64,000 nucleotides of DNA, from NCBI GenBank assembly GCA_905221605.1, contig CAJNDS010000287.1:1-64000 (forward strand), written 5' to 3'. Both the position numbers and the translations under genes were made by a program. The notes beneath the pieces were generated by a model. It saw nothing but the letters and a program-made list of their open reading frames with translations, had not been told where the DNA came from and did not search any database. Positions 46,041 through 58,970 of this stretch are shown in pieces. The DNA comes from Symbiodinium natans (taxonomy: Eukaryota > Sar > Dinophyceae > Suessiales > Symbiodiniaceae). How positions within the stretch are numbered: position 1 is the stretch's first letter; each line of letters begins with the position of its first letter.

Positions 46041-49000
46041 CCACCGGACCAGAAAATTACCCAGCTGATGCTCATGATGCTCGCCTCACGCCTCGTCACA
46101 TCTGCTCAATCACTCGGTCGAAGGGTTTTGCAGACGCCTGGAGCTTAGGGGGTCACTGGACCAGAAAAATACCCAGCTGATGCTCATGATGCTCGCCTCC
46201 CGCCTCGTCACATCTGCGCAATCGCTCGGTCGAAAGGTTTTGCAGACGCCTGGAGCTTAGGGGGTCACTGGACCAGAAAAAATTCCCAGCTGATGCTCAT
46301 GATGTTCGCCTCCCACCTCGTCACATCTGCGCATTCACTCGGTCGAAGGGTTTTGCAGACGCCTGGAGCTTAGGGGGTCACTGGACCAGAAAAATACCCA
46401 GCTGATGCTCATGATGCTCGCCTCCCGCCTCGTCACATCTGCGCAATCACTCGGTTGAAGGGTTTTGCCTGGAGTTTAGGGGGTCACTGGACCAGAAAAA
46501 AACCCAGCTGATGCTCATGATGCTCGCCTCCCGCCTCGTCACATCTGTGCATTCACTCGGCCGAAGGGTTTTGCAGACGCCTGGAGCTTAGGGGGTCACT
46601 GGACCAGAAAAACACCCAGCTGATGCTCATGATGCTCGCCTCGCGCCTCGTCACATCTGCGCATTCACTCGGTCGAAGGGTTTTGCAGACGCCTGGAGCT
46701 TAGGGGGTCACTGGACCAGAAAAATACCCAGCTGATGCTCATGATGCTCGCCTCCCGCCTCGTCACATCTGCGCAATCACTCGGTCGAGGGGTTTTGCAG
46801 ATGCCTGGAGCTTAGAGGGTCACTGGACCAGAAAAACACCCAGCTGATGCTCATGATGCTCGCCTCCCGCCTCGTCACATCTGCGCAATCACTCGGCCGA
46901 AGGGTTTTGCAGGCGCCTGGAGCTTAGGGGGTCACTGGACCAGAAAAACACCCAGCTGATGCTCATGATGCTCGCCTCCTGCCTCGTCACATCTGCGCAT
47001 TCACTCGGCCGAAGGGTTTTGCAGACGCCTGGAGCTTAGGGGGTCACTGGACCAGAAAAATAGCCAGCTGATGCTCATGATGCTCGCCTCCCGCCTCGTC
47101 ACATCTGCGCAATCACTCGGGCGAAGGGTTTTGCAGACGCCTGGAGCTTAGGGGGTCACTGGACCAGAAAAATACCCAGCTGATGCTCATGATGCTCGCC
47201 TCCCGCCTCGTCACATCTGCGCATTCACTCGGCCGAAGGGTTTTGCAGACGCCTGGAGCTTAGGGGGTCACTGGACCAGAAAAATAGCCAGCTGATGCTC
47301 ATGATGCTCGCCTCCCGCCTCGTCACATCTGCGCAATCACTCGGGCGAAGGGTTTTGCAGACGCCTGGAGCTTAGGGGGTCACTGGACCAGAAAAATACC
47401 CAGCTAATGCTCATGATGCTCGCCTCCCGCCTCATCACATCTGCGCAATCACTCGGTCAAAGGGTGTCACTGGACCAGAATAATACCCAGCTGATGCTCA
47501 TGATGCTCGCCTCCCGCCTCGTCACATCTGCGCAATCACTCGGTCGAAGGGTTTTGCAGACGCCTGGAGCTTAGGGGGTCACTGGACCAGAAAAATACCC
47601 AGCTGATGCTCATGATGCTCGCCTCCCGCCTCGTCACATCTGCGCATTCGCTCGGTCGAAGGGTTTTGCAGACGCCTGGAGCTTAGGGGGTCACTGGACC
47701 AGAATAATACCCAGCTGATGCTCATGATGCTCGCCTCCCGCCTCGTCACATCTGCGCATTCACTCGGTCGAAGGGTTTTGCAGACGCCTGGAGATTAGGG
47801 CGTCACTGGACCAGAAAAGTTTCCCAGCTGATGCTCATGATGCTCGCCTCCCGCCTCGTCACATCTGCGCATTCACTCGGTCGAAGGGTTTCGCAGACGC
47901 CTGGAGCTTATGGGGTCACTGGACCAGAAAACTACCCAGCTGATGCTCATGATGCTCGCCTCCCGCCTCGTCACATCTGCGCAATCACTCGGTCGAAGGG
48001 TTTTGCAGACGCCTGGCGCTTAGGGGGTCACTGGACCAGAAAAATGCCCAGCTGATGCTCATGATGCTCGCCTCCCGCTGCGCAATCACTCGGTCAAAGG
48101 GTTTTGCAGGGCCCGTTTTGCAGACGCCCGGAGGGGGTCACTGGACCAGAACAATATTCAGCTGAAGCTCATGATGCTCGCCTCCCGCCTCGTCACATCT
48201 GCGCAATCACTCGGTCGATGGGTTTTGCAGACGCGTCACTGGACCAGGAAAACACCCAGCTGATGCTCATGATGCTCGCCTCCCGCCTCGTCACATCTGC
48301 GCAATCACTCGGTCGAAGGGTTTTGCAGACGCCTGGAGCTTAGGGGGTCTTGCAGACGCCTGGAGCTTAGGGGGTCACTGGACCAGAAAAATGCCCAGCT
48401 GATGCTCATGATGCTCGCCTCCCGCCTCGTCACATCTGCGCAATCACTCGGTCGAAGGGTTTTGCAGACACCTGGGGCTTGAAAATACCCAGCTGATGCT
48501 CATGATGCTCGCCTCCCGCCTCGTCACATCTGCGCATTCACTCGGTCGAAGGGTTTTGCAGACGCCTGGAGCTTAAGGGGTCACTGGACCAGAAAAATAC
48601 CCCGCTGATGCTGATGATGCTCGCCTCCCGCCTCGTCGCGTCTGCGCATTCACTCGATCGAAGGGTTTATGCTCATGATGCTCGCCTCCCGCCTCGTCAC
48701 ATCTGCGCATTCACTCGGTCGAAGGGTTTTGCAGACGCCTGGAGCTTAGGGGGTCACTGGACCAGAAAAAAACCCAGCTGATGCTCATGATGCTCGCCTC
48801 CCGCCTCGTCACATCTGCGCATTCACTCGGTCGAAGGGTGTTGCAGACGCCTGGAGCTTAGGGGGTCACTGGACCAGAAAAATACCCAGCTGATGCTCAT
48901 GATGCTCGCCCCGCCTCGTCACGGGTCACTGGACCAGAAAAACACCCAGCTGATGCTCATGATGCTCGCCTCCCGCCTCGTCACATCTGCGCATTTACTC

Positions 49001-49339
49001 GGTCGAAGGGTTTTGCAGACGCCTGGAGCTTAGGGGGTCACTGGACCAGAAAAATACCCAGCTGACGCTCATGATGCTCGCCTCCCGCCTCGTCACATCT
49101 GCGCATCCACTCGGCCGAAGGGTTTTGCAGACGCCTGGAGCTTAGGGGGTCACTGGACCAGAAAAATACCCAGCTGATGCTCATGATGCTCGCCCCCCAC
49201 CTCGTCACATCTGCGCATTCACTCGGCCGAAGGGTTTTGCAGACGCCTGGAGCTAAGGGGTCACTGGACCAGAAAAATACCCAGCTGATGCTCATGATGC
49301 TCGCCTCCCGCCTCGTCACATCTGCGCATTCACTCGGTC

Positions 49340-50409
49340 GAAGGGTTTTGCAGACGTCTGGAGCTTAGGGGGTCACTGGACCAAGAAAATTCCCAGCCAA
49401 TGCTCATGATGCTCGCCTCCCACCTCGTCACATCTGCGCATTCACTCGGCCGAAGGGTTTTGCAGACGCCTGGAGCTTAGGGGGTCACTGGACCAGAAAA
49501 ATACCCAGCTGATGCTCATGATGCTCGCCTCCCGCCTCGTCACATCTGCGCATTCACTCGGTCGAAGGGTTTGCAGACGCCTGGAGCTCAGGGGGTCACT
49601 GGACCAGAAAAATACCCAGCTGATGCTCATGATGCTCGCCTCCCGCCTCGTCACATCTGCGCATTCACTCGGCCGAAGGGTTTTGCAGACGCCTGGACTG
49701 GACCAGAAAAATACCCAGCTGATGCTCATGATGCTCGCCTCCCGCCTCGTCACATCTGCGCATTCACTCGGTCGAAGGGTTTTGCAGACGCCTGGAGCTT
49801 GGGGGGTCACTGGAAGAGAAAAACACCCAGCTGATGCTCATGATGCTCGCCTCCCGCCTCGTCACATCTGCGCATTCACTCGGCCGAAGGGTTTTTGCAG
49901 ATGCCTGGAGCTTAGGGGGTCACTGGACCAGAAAAACACCCAGCTGATGGTCATGATGCTCGCCTCCCGCCTCGTCACATCTGCGCATCCACTCGGCCGA
50001 AGGGTTTTGCAGACGCCTGGAGCTTAGGGGGTCACTGGACCAGAAAAATGCCCAGCTGATGCTCATGATGCTCGCCTCCCGCCTCGTCACATCTGCGCAT
50101 TCACTCGGCCGAAGGGTTTTGCAGACGCCTGGAGCTTAGGGGGTCACTGGACCAGAAAAATACCCAGCTGATGCTCATGATGCTCGCCTCCCGCCTCGTC
50201 ACATCTGCGCATGCACTCGGTCGAAGGGTTTTGCAGACGCCTGGAGCTAAGGGGTCACTGGACCAGAAAAATACCCAGCTGATGCTCATGATGCTCGCCT
50301 CCCGCCTCGTCACATCTGCGCATTCACTCGGCCGAAGGGTTTTGCAGACGCCTGGAGCTTAGGGGTCACTGGACCAGAAAAATACCCAGCTGATGCTCAT
50401 GATGCTCGC
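49340..50409. repeat. Segmental duplication in the array, source block A
   Basis: About 1.07 kb, identical as far as read, to roughly 54922-55991 (offset 5582). It carries the same rare variants: cagacgtctgg, ccaagaaaattcccagccaa, ggaagagaaaaac and gatggtcatg. Part of it (from about 49886) is present a third time from about 56015, extending to about 56830. Confidence 0.85.
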
Positions 50410-51290
50410 CTCCCGCCTCGTCACATCTGTGCATTCACTCGGCCGAAGGGTTTTGCAGACGCCTGGAGTTTAGGGGTCACTGGACCAGAAAAATACCCAG
50501 CTGATGCTCATGATGCTCGCCTCCCGCCTCGTCACATCTGCGCATTCACTCGGCCGAAGGGTTTTGCAGACGCCTGGAGCTTAGGGGGTCACTGGACCAG
50601 AAAAATACCCAGCTGATGCTCATGATGCTCGCCTCCCGCCTCGTCACATCTGCGCATTCACTCGGTCGAAGGGTTTTGCAGACGCCTGGAGCTTAGGGGG
50701 TCACTGGACCAGAAAAATACCCAGCTGATGCTCATGATGCTCGCCTCCTGCCTCGTCACATCTGCGCATTCACTCGGCCGAAGGGTTTTGCAGACGCCTG
50801 GAAGATACCCAGCTGATGCTCATGATGCTCGCCTCCCGCCTCGTCACATCTGCGCATTCACTCGGCCGAAGGGTTTTCAGCTGATGCTCATGATGCTCGC
50901 CTCCCGCCTTGTCACATCTGCGCATTCACTCGGCCGAAGGGTTTTGCAGACGCCTGGAGCTTAGGGGGTCACTGGATGCTCATGATGCTCGCCTCCCGCT
51001 TCGTCACATCTGCGCATTCACTCGGTCGAAGGGTTTTGCCGACGCCTGGAGCTTAGGGTCACTGGAACAGAAAAATGCCCAGCTGATGCTCATGATGCTC
51101 GCCTCCCGCCTCGTCACATCTGCGCATCTACTCGGCCGAAGGGTTTTGCAGACGCCTGGAGCTTAGGGGGTCACTGGACCAAAAAAGTACCCAGCTGATG
51201 CTCATGATGCTCGCCTCCCGAATCGGTCGAAGGGTTTTGCAGACGCCTGGAGCTTAGGGGGTCACTGGACCAGAAAAATACCCAGCTGAT

Positions 51291-52120
51291 GACGAGGCGG
51301 GAGGCGAGCATCATGAGCATCAGCTGGGTATTTTTCTGGTCCAGTGACCCCCTAAGCTCCAGGCGTCTGCAAAACTCTTCGGCCGAGTGAATGCGCAGAT
51401 GTGACGAGGCGGGGGGCGAGCATCATGAGCATCAGCTGGGAATTTTTCTGGTCCAGTGACCCCCTAAGCTCCAGGCGTCTGCAAAACCCTTCGGCCGAGT
51501 GAATGCGCAGATGTGACGAGGCGGGAGGCGAGCATCATGAGCATCAGCTGGGTATTTTTCTGGTCCAGTGACTAAGCTCCAGGCGTCTGCAAAACCCTTC
51601 GGCCGAGTGAATGCGCAGATGTGACGAGGCGGGAGGCGAGCATCATGGGCATCAGCTGGGTATTTTTCAGGTCCGGTGACCCCCTAAGCTCCAGGCGTCT
51701 GCAAAACCCTTCGACCGAGTGAATGCGCAGATGTGACGAGGCGGGAGGCGAGCATCATGAGCATCAGCTGGGTATTTTTCTGGTCCAGTGACCTCCTAAG
51801 CTCCAGGCGTCTGCAAATCCCTTCGGCCGAGTGAATGCGCAGATGTGACGAGGCGGGAGGCGAGCATCATGAGCATCAGCTGGGTATTTTTCTGGTCCAG
51901 TGACCCCCTAAGCCGAGTGAATGCGCAGATGTGACGAGGCGGGAGGCGAGCATCATGAGCATCAGCTGGGTATTTTTCTGGCCAAGTGACCCGCCGAGTG
52001 AATGCGCAGATGTGACGAGGCGGGAGGCGAACATCATGAGCATCAGCTGGGTATTTTCTGGTCCAGTGACCCCGTAAGCTCCAGGCGTCTGCAAAGTCCT
52101 TCGACCGAGTGAATGCGCAG
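51291..52120. repeat. Inverted block 1 within the array
   Basis: At 51290/51291 the unit orientation flips (cccagctgat|gacgaggcgg) and stays reversed for about 830 bp, until gaatgcgcag|aaaaataccc at 52120/52121, where it returns to the forward direction. Confidence 0.92.
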
Positions 52121-52335
52121 AAAAATACCCAGCTGATGCTCATGATGCTCGCCTCCCGCCTCGTCGCATCTGCGCATTCACTCGGTCGAAGGGTGTTGCA
52201 GACGCCTGGAGCTTAGGGGGTCACTGGACCAGAAAAATACCCAGCTGATGCTCATGATGCTCGCCTCCCGCCTCGTCACGGGTCACTGGACCAGAAAAAT
52301 ACCCAGCTGATGCTCATGATGCTCGCCTCCCGCCT

Positions 52336-52642
52336 CATCATCAGCTGGGTATTTTTCTGGTCCAGTGACCCCCTAAGCTCCAGGCGTCTGCAAAACCCTT
52401 CGGCCGAGTGAATGCGCAGATGTGACGAGGCGGGGGGCGAGCATCATGAGCATCAGCTGGGTATTTTCTGGTCCAGTGACCCCCTAAGCTCCAGGCGTCT
52501 GCAAAACCCTTCGGCCGAGTGAATGCGCAGATGTGACGAGGCGGGAGGCGAGCATCATGAGCATCGGCTGGGTATTTTTCTGGTCCAGTGACCCCCTAAG
52601 CTCCAGGCGTCTGCAAAGTCCTTCGACCGAGTGAATGCGCAG
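52336..52642. repeat. Inverted block 2 within the array
   Basis: A second reversed segment of about 307 bp. Its right junction (gaatgcgcag|aaaaataccc) and preceding variant (tgcaaagtccttcgaccgag) match those of block 1, so the two junctions are copies of one event. Confidence 0.9.
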
Positions 52643-54215
52643 AAAAATACCCAGCTGATGCTCATGATGCTCGCCTCCCGCCTCGTCGCATCTGCGCATT
52701 CACTCGGTCGAAGGGTTTTGCAGACGCCTGGAGCTTAGGGGGTCACTGGACCTGAAAAATACCCAGCTGATGCTCATGATGCTCGCCCCCCGCCTCGTCA
52801 CATCTGCGCATCTACTCGGCCGAAGGGTTTTGCAGACGCCTGGAGCTTAGGGGGTCACTGGACCAAAAAAACACCCAGCTGATGCTCATGATGCTCGCCT
52901 CCCGCCTCGTCACATCTGCGCATTCACTCGGCCGAAGGGTTTTGCAGACGCCTGGAGCTTAGGGGGTCACTGGACCAGAAAAATTCCCAGCTGATGCTCA
53001 TGATGCTCGCCCCCCGCCTCGTCACATCTGCGCATTCACTCGGCCGAAGGGTTTTGCAGACGCCTGGAGCTTAGGGGGTCACTGGACCAGAAAAATTCCC
53101 AGCTGATGCTCATGATGCTCGCCCCCCGCCTCGTCACATCTGCGCATTCACTCGGCCGAAGGGTTTTGCAGACGCCTGGAGCTTAGGGGGTCACTGGACC
53201 AGAAAAATACCCAGCTGATGCTCATGATTCATGATGCGCGCCTCCCGCCTCGTCACATCTGCGCATTCACTCGGCCGAAGGGTTTTTCCAGACGCCTGGA
53301 GCTTAGGGGGTCACTGGACCAGAAAAATAGCCAGCTGATGCTCATGATGCTCGCCCCCCGCCTCGTCACATCTGCGCATTTTCACTCGGTCGAAGGACTT
53401 TGCAGACGCCTGGATCATAGGGGGTCACTGGACCAGAAAAATACCCAGCTGATGCTCATGATGCTCGCCCCCCGCCTGGTCACATCTGCGCATTCACTCG
53501 GCCGAAGGGTTTTGCAGACGCCTGGATCATAGGGGGTCACTGGACCAGAAAAATACCCAGCTGATGCTCATGATGCTCGCCCCCCGCCTGGTCACATCTG
53601 CGCATTCACTCGGCCGAAGGGTTTTGCAGACGCCTGGAGCTTAGGGGGTCACTGGACCAGAAAAATACCCAGCTGATGCTCATGATGCTCGCCTCCTGCC
53701 TCGTCACATCTGCGCATTCACTCGGCCGAAGGGTTTTGCAGACGCCTGGAGCTTAGGGGGTCACTGGACCAGAAAAATACCCAGCTGATGCTCATGATGC
53801 TCGCCTCCCGCCTCGTCACATCTACGCATTCACTCGGCCGAAGGGTTTTGCAGACGCCTGGAGCTTAGTGGGTCACTGGACCAGAAAAATACCCAGCTGA
53901 TGCTCATGATGCTCGCCTCCCGCCTCGTCACATCTGCGCATTCACTCGGCCGAAGGGTTTTGCAGACGCCTGGAGCTTAGGGGGTCACTGGACCAGAAAA
54001 ATGCCCAGCTGATGCTCATGATGCTCGCCCCCCGCCTCGTCACATCTGCGCATTCACTCGGTCGAAGGGTTTTGCAGACGGAGCTTAGGGGGTCACTGGA
54101 CCCAAAAAAAAACCCAGCTGCCTCCCGCCTCGTCACATCTGCGCATTCACTCGGCCGAAGGGTTTTGCAGACGCCTGGAGCTTAGGGGGTCACTGGACCA
54201 GAAAATACCCAGCTG

Positions 54216-54650
54216 ATGCTCATGATGCTCGCCTCCTGCCTCGTCACATCTGCGCATTCACTCGGCCGAAGGGTTTTGCAGACGCCTGGATCACTGGACC
54301 AAAAAAATACCCAGCTGATGCTCATGATGCTCGCCTCCCACATCTGCGCATTCACTCGGCCGAAGGGTTTTGCAGACGCTTGGAGCTTAGGGGGTCACTG
54401 GAGCAGAAAAACACCCAGCTGATGCTCATGATGCTCGCCTCCCGCCTCGTCACATCTGCGCATTCACTCGGCCGAAGGGTTTTGCAGACGCCTGGAGCTT
54501 AGGGGGTCACTGTACCAGAGAAACACCCAGCTGATGCTCATGATGCTCGCCTCCCGCCTCGTCACATCTGCGCATTCACTCGGCCGAAGGGTTTTGCAGA
54601 CGCCTGGAGCTTAGGGGGTCACTGGACCAGAAAAATACCCAGCTGATGCT
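54216..54650. repeat. Segmental duplication in the array, source block B
   Basis: Repeated at about 56856-57290 (offset 2640), including rare features: a truncated cgcctccca|catctgcg unit, cagacgcttgg, actggagcag and actgtaccagagaaac. Confidence 0.85.
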
Positions 54651-57600
54651 CATGATGCTCGCCTCCCGCCTCGTCACATCTGCGCATTCACTCGGCCGAA
54701 GGGTTTTGCAGACGCCTGGAGCTTAGGGGGTCACTGGACCAGAAAAATACCCAGCTGATGCTCATGATGCTCGCCTCCCGCCTCGTCACATCTGCGCATT
54801 CACTCGGCCGAAGGGTTTTGCAGACGCCTGGAGCTTAGGGGGTCACTGGACCAGAAAAATACCCAGCTGATGCTCATGATGCTCGCCTCCCGCCTCGTCA
54901 CATCTGCGCATTCACTCGGTCGAAGGGTTTTGCAGACGTCTGGAGCTTAGGGGGTCACTGGACCAAGAAAATTCCCAGCCAATGCTCATGATGCTCGCCT
55001 CCCACCTCGTCACATCTGCGCATTCACTCGGCCGAAGGGTTTTGCAGACGCCTGGAGCTTAGGGGGTCACTGGACCAGAAAAATACCCAGCTGATGCTCA
55101 TGATGCTCGCCTCCCGCCTCGTCACATCTGCGCATTCACTCGGTCGAAGGGTTTGCAGACGCCTGGAGCTCAGGGGGTCACTGGACCAGAAAAATACCCA
55201 GCTGATGCTCATGATGCTCGCCTCCCGCCTCGTCACATCTGCGCATTCACTCGGCCGAAGGGTTTTGCAGACGCCTGGACTGGACCAGAAAAATACCCAG
55301 CTGATGCTCATGATGCTCGCCTCCCGCCTCGTCACATCTGCGCATTCACTCGGTCGAAGGGTTTTGCAGACGCCTGGAGCTTGGGGGGTCACTGGAAGAG
55401 AAAAACACCCAGCTGATGCTCATGATGCTCGCCTCCCGCCTCGTCACATCTGCGCATTCACTCGGCCGAAGGGTTTTTGCAGATGCCTGGAGCTTAGGGG
55501 GTCACTGGACCAGAAAAACACCCAGCTGATGGTCATGATGCTCGCCTCCCGCCTCGTCACATCTGCGCATCCACTCGGCCGAAGGGTTTTGCAGACGCCT
55601 GGAGCTTAGGGGGTCACTGGACCAGAAAAATGCCCAGCTGATGCTCATGATGCTCGCCTCCCGCCTCGTCACATCTGCGCATTCACTCGGCCGAAGGGTT
55701 TTGCAGACGCCTGGAGCTTAGGGGGTCACTGGACCAGAAAAATACCCAGCTGATGCTCATGATGCTCGCCTCCCGCCTCGTCACATCTGCGCATGCACTC
55801 GGTCGAAGGGTTTTGCAGACGCCTGGAGCTAAGGGGTCACTGGACCAGAAAAATACCCAGCTGATGCTCATGATGCTCGCCTCCCGCCTCGTCACATCTG
55901 CGCATTCACTCGGCCGAAGGGTTTTGCAGACGCCTGGAGCTTAGGGGTCACTGGACCAGAAAAATACCCAGCTGATGCTCATGATGCTCGCCTCATCTGC
56001 GCATTCACTCGGCCGAAGGGTTTTTGCAGATGCCTGGAGCTTAGGGGGTCACTGGACCAGAAAAACACCCAGCTGATGGTCATGATGCTCGCCTCCCGCC
56101 TCGTCACATCTGCGCATCCACTCGGCCGAAGGGTTTTGCAGACGCCTGGAGCTTAGGGGGTCACTGGACCAGAAAAATGCCCAGCTGATGCTCATGATGC
56201 TCGCCTCCCGCCTCGTCACATCTGCGCATTCACTCGGCCGAAGGGTTTTGCAGACGCCTGGAGCTTAGGGGGTCACTGGACCAGAAAAATACCCAGCTGA
56301 TGCTCATGATGCTCGCCTCCCGCCTCGTCACATCTGCGCATGCACTCGGTCGAAGGGTTTTGCAGACGCCTGGAGCTAAGGGGTCACTGGACCAGAAAAA
56401 TACCCAGCTGATGCTCATGATGCTCGCCTCCCGCCTCGTCACATCTGCGCATTCACTCGGCCGAAGGGTTTTGCAGACGCCTGGAGCTTAGGGGTCACTG
56501 GACCAGAAAAATACCCAGCTGATGCTCATGATGCTCGCCTCCCGCCTCGTCACATCTGTGCATTCACTCGGCCGAAGGGTTTTGCAGACGCCTGGAGTTT
56601 AGGGGTCACTGGACCAGAAAAATACCCAGCTGATGCTCATGATGCTCGCCTCCCGCCTCGTCACATCTGCGCATTCACTCGGCCGAAGGGTTTTGCAGAC
56701 GCCTGGAGCTTAGGGGGTCACTGGACCAGAAAAATACCCAGCTGATGCTCATGATGCTCGCCTCCCGCCTCGTCACATCTGCGCATTCACTCGGTCGAAG
56801 GGTTTTGCAGACGCCTGGAGCTTAGGGGGTCACTGGACCAGAAAATACCCAGCTGATGCTCATGATGCTCGCCTCCTGCCTCGTCACATCTGCGCATTCA
56901 CTCGGCCGAAGGGTTTTGCAGACGCCTGGATCACTGGACCAAAAAAATACCCAGCTGATGCTCATGATGCTCGCCTCCCACATCTGCGCATTCACTCGGC
57001 CGAAGGGTTTTGCAGACGCTTGGAGCTTAGGGGGTCACTGGAGCAGAAAAACACCCAGCTGATGCTCATGATGCTCGCCTCCCGCCTCGTCACATCTGCG
57101 CATTCACTCGGCCGAAGGGTTTTGCAGACGCCTGGAGCTTAGGGGGTCACTGTACCAGAGAAACACCCAGCTGATGCTCATGATGCTCGCCTCCCGCCTC
57201 GTCACATCTGCGCATTCACTCGGCCGAAGGGTTTTGCAGACGCCTGGAGCTTAGGGGGTCACTGGACCAGAAAAATACCCAGCTGATGCTCATGATGCTC
57301 GCCCCCCGCCTCGTCACATCTGCGCATTCACTCGGCCGAAGGGTTTTGCAGATGCCTGGAGCTTAGGGGGTCACTGGACCTGAAAAATACCCAGCTGATG
57401 CTCATGATGCTCGCCGCCTGCCTCGTCACATCTGCGCATTCACTCGGCCGAAGGGTTTTGCAGACGCCTGGAGCTTAGGGGGTCACTGGACCAGAAAAAC
57501 ACCCAGCTGATGCTCATGATGCTCGCCCCCCGCCTCGTCACATCTGCGCATTCACTCGGCCGAAGGGTTTTGCAGACGCCTGGAGCTTAGGGGGTCACTG

Positions 57601-58884
57601 GACCTGGAAAAATACCCAGCTGATGCTCATGATGCTCGCCCCCCGCCTCGTCACATCTGCGCATTCACTCGGCCGAAGGGTTTTGCAGACGCCTGGAGCT
57701 TAGGGGGTCACTGGACCAGAAAAATACCCAGCTGATGCTCATGATGCTCGCCCCCCGCCTCGTCACATCTGCGCATTCACTCGGCCGAAGGGTTTTGCAG
57801 ACGCCTGGAGCTTAGGGGGTCACTGGACCAGAAAAATACCCAGCTGATGCTCATGATGCTCGCCCCCCGCCTCGTCACATCTGCGCATTCACTCGGCCGA
57901 AGGGTTTTGTAGACGCCTGGAGCTTAGGGGGTCACTGGACCAGAAAAACACCCCTGATGCTCATGAGTCACATCTGCGCATTCACTCGGCCGAAGGGTTT
58001 TGCAGACGCCTGGAGCTTAGGGGGTCACTGGACCAGAAAAATACCCAGCTGATGCTCATGATGCTCGCCCCCGCCTCGTCACATCTGCGCATTCACTCGG
58101 CCGAAGGGTTTTGCAGACGCCTGGAGCTTAGGGGGTCACTGGACCAGAAAAATACCCAGCTGATGCTCATGATGCTCGCCCCCCGCCTCGTCACATCTGC
58201 GCATTCACTCGGCCGAAGGGTTTTGCAGACGCCTGGAGCTTAGGGGGTCACTGGACCAGAAAAATACCCAGCTGATGCTCATGATGCTCGCCCTCCGCCT
58301 CGTCACATCTGCGCATTCACTCGGCCGAAGGGTTTTGCAGATGCCTGGAGCTTAGGGGGTCACTGGACCTGAAAAATACCCAGCTGATGCTCATGATGCT
58401 CGCCGCCTGCCTCGTCACATCTGCGCATTTACTCGGCCGAAGGGTTTTGCAGACGCCTGGAGCTTAGGGGGTCACTGGACCAGAAAAACACCCAGCTGAT
58501 GCTCATGATGCTCGCCCCCCGCCTCGTCACATCTGCGCATTCACTCGGCTGAAGGGTTTCGCAGACGCCTGGAGCTTAGGGGGTCACTGGACCAGAAAAA
58601 TACCCAGCTGATGCTCATGATGCTCGCCTCTCGCCTGCGCATTCACTCGGCCGAAGGGTTTTGCAGACGCCTGGAGCTTAGGGGGTCACTGGACCAGAAA
58701 AACACCCAGCCGATGCTCATGATGCTCGCCCCCCGCCTCGTCACATCTGGGCATTCACTCGGCCGAAGGGTTTTGCAGACGCCTGGAGCTTAGGGGGTCA
58801 CTGGACCAGAAAAATACCCAGCTGATGCTCATGATGCTCGCCCCCCGCCTCGTCACATCTGCGCATTCACTCGGCCGAAGCGAT

Positions 58885-58963
58885 CTGCCGCCTCCAATCG
58901 TCTAAGGCCCGGAGCTTTGGGTAGCATCATCGCCACCATCCGCGCTTCCGGCATCGCAGCGGC
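58885..58963 (-). CDS. Open stretch at the right edge of the array (strand uncertain)
   Basis: On the minus strand an ATG at 58954 opens MPEARMVAMMLPKAPGLRRL and stays open into the first array unit. On the + strand the same bases read SAASNRLRPGALGSIIATIR and end at a good donor (ctcaag|gtagtaag). Either could be an exon; both cannot be. The minus reading would pair with the candidate exon at 44083-44292 across the array; the + reading fits the direction of most genes here. Confidence 0.25.
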
Positions 58964-58970
58964 CCGGCCA

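Larger units (their letters stand above)
44266..58880. repeat. 14.6-kb tandem array of a 112-bp unit
   Basis: Consensus landmarks in order: cccagctgatgctcatgatg, ctcgcctcccgcctcgtcac, atctgcgcattcactcggcc, gaagggttttgcagacgcct, ggagcttagggggtcactgg, accagaaaaata. The 112-bp period was measured at 54641, 54753 and 54865. By length, about 130 units fit. Units differ by single bases and small deletions. The left part favours cgcaatcactcggtc and the right part cgcattcactcggcc, showing regional homogenisation. Since 112 is not a multiple of 3, frames change with each unit and repeat-derived ORFs are not credible proteins. Confidence 0.97.

Noticed and set aside
49512-55609. Repeat-encoded proteins in the 112-bp array (Leu/Ser/Arg frames up to 171 aa)
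   Set aside because: 112 is not a multiple of three, so the same sequence is read in changing frames and the ORFs stop at random indels. There are comparable frames on both strands.
44266-58880. CRISPR array
   Set aside because: The 112-bp units abut without unique spacers, are far too long for CRISPR repeats, include inversions, and lie in an intron-containing eukaryotic genome without cas genes.
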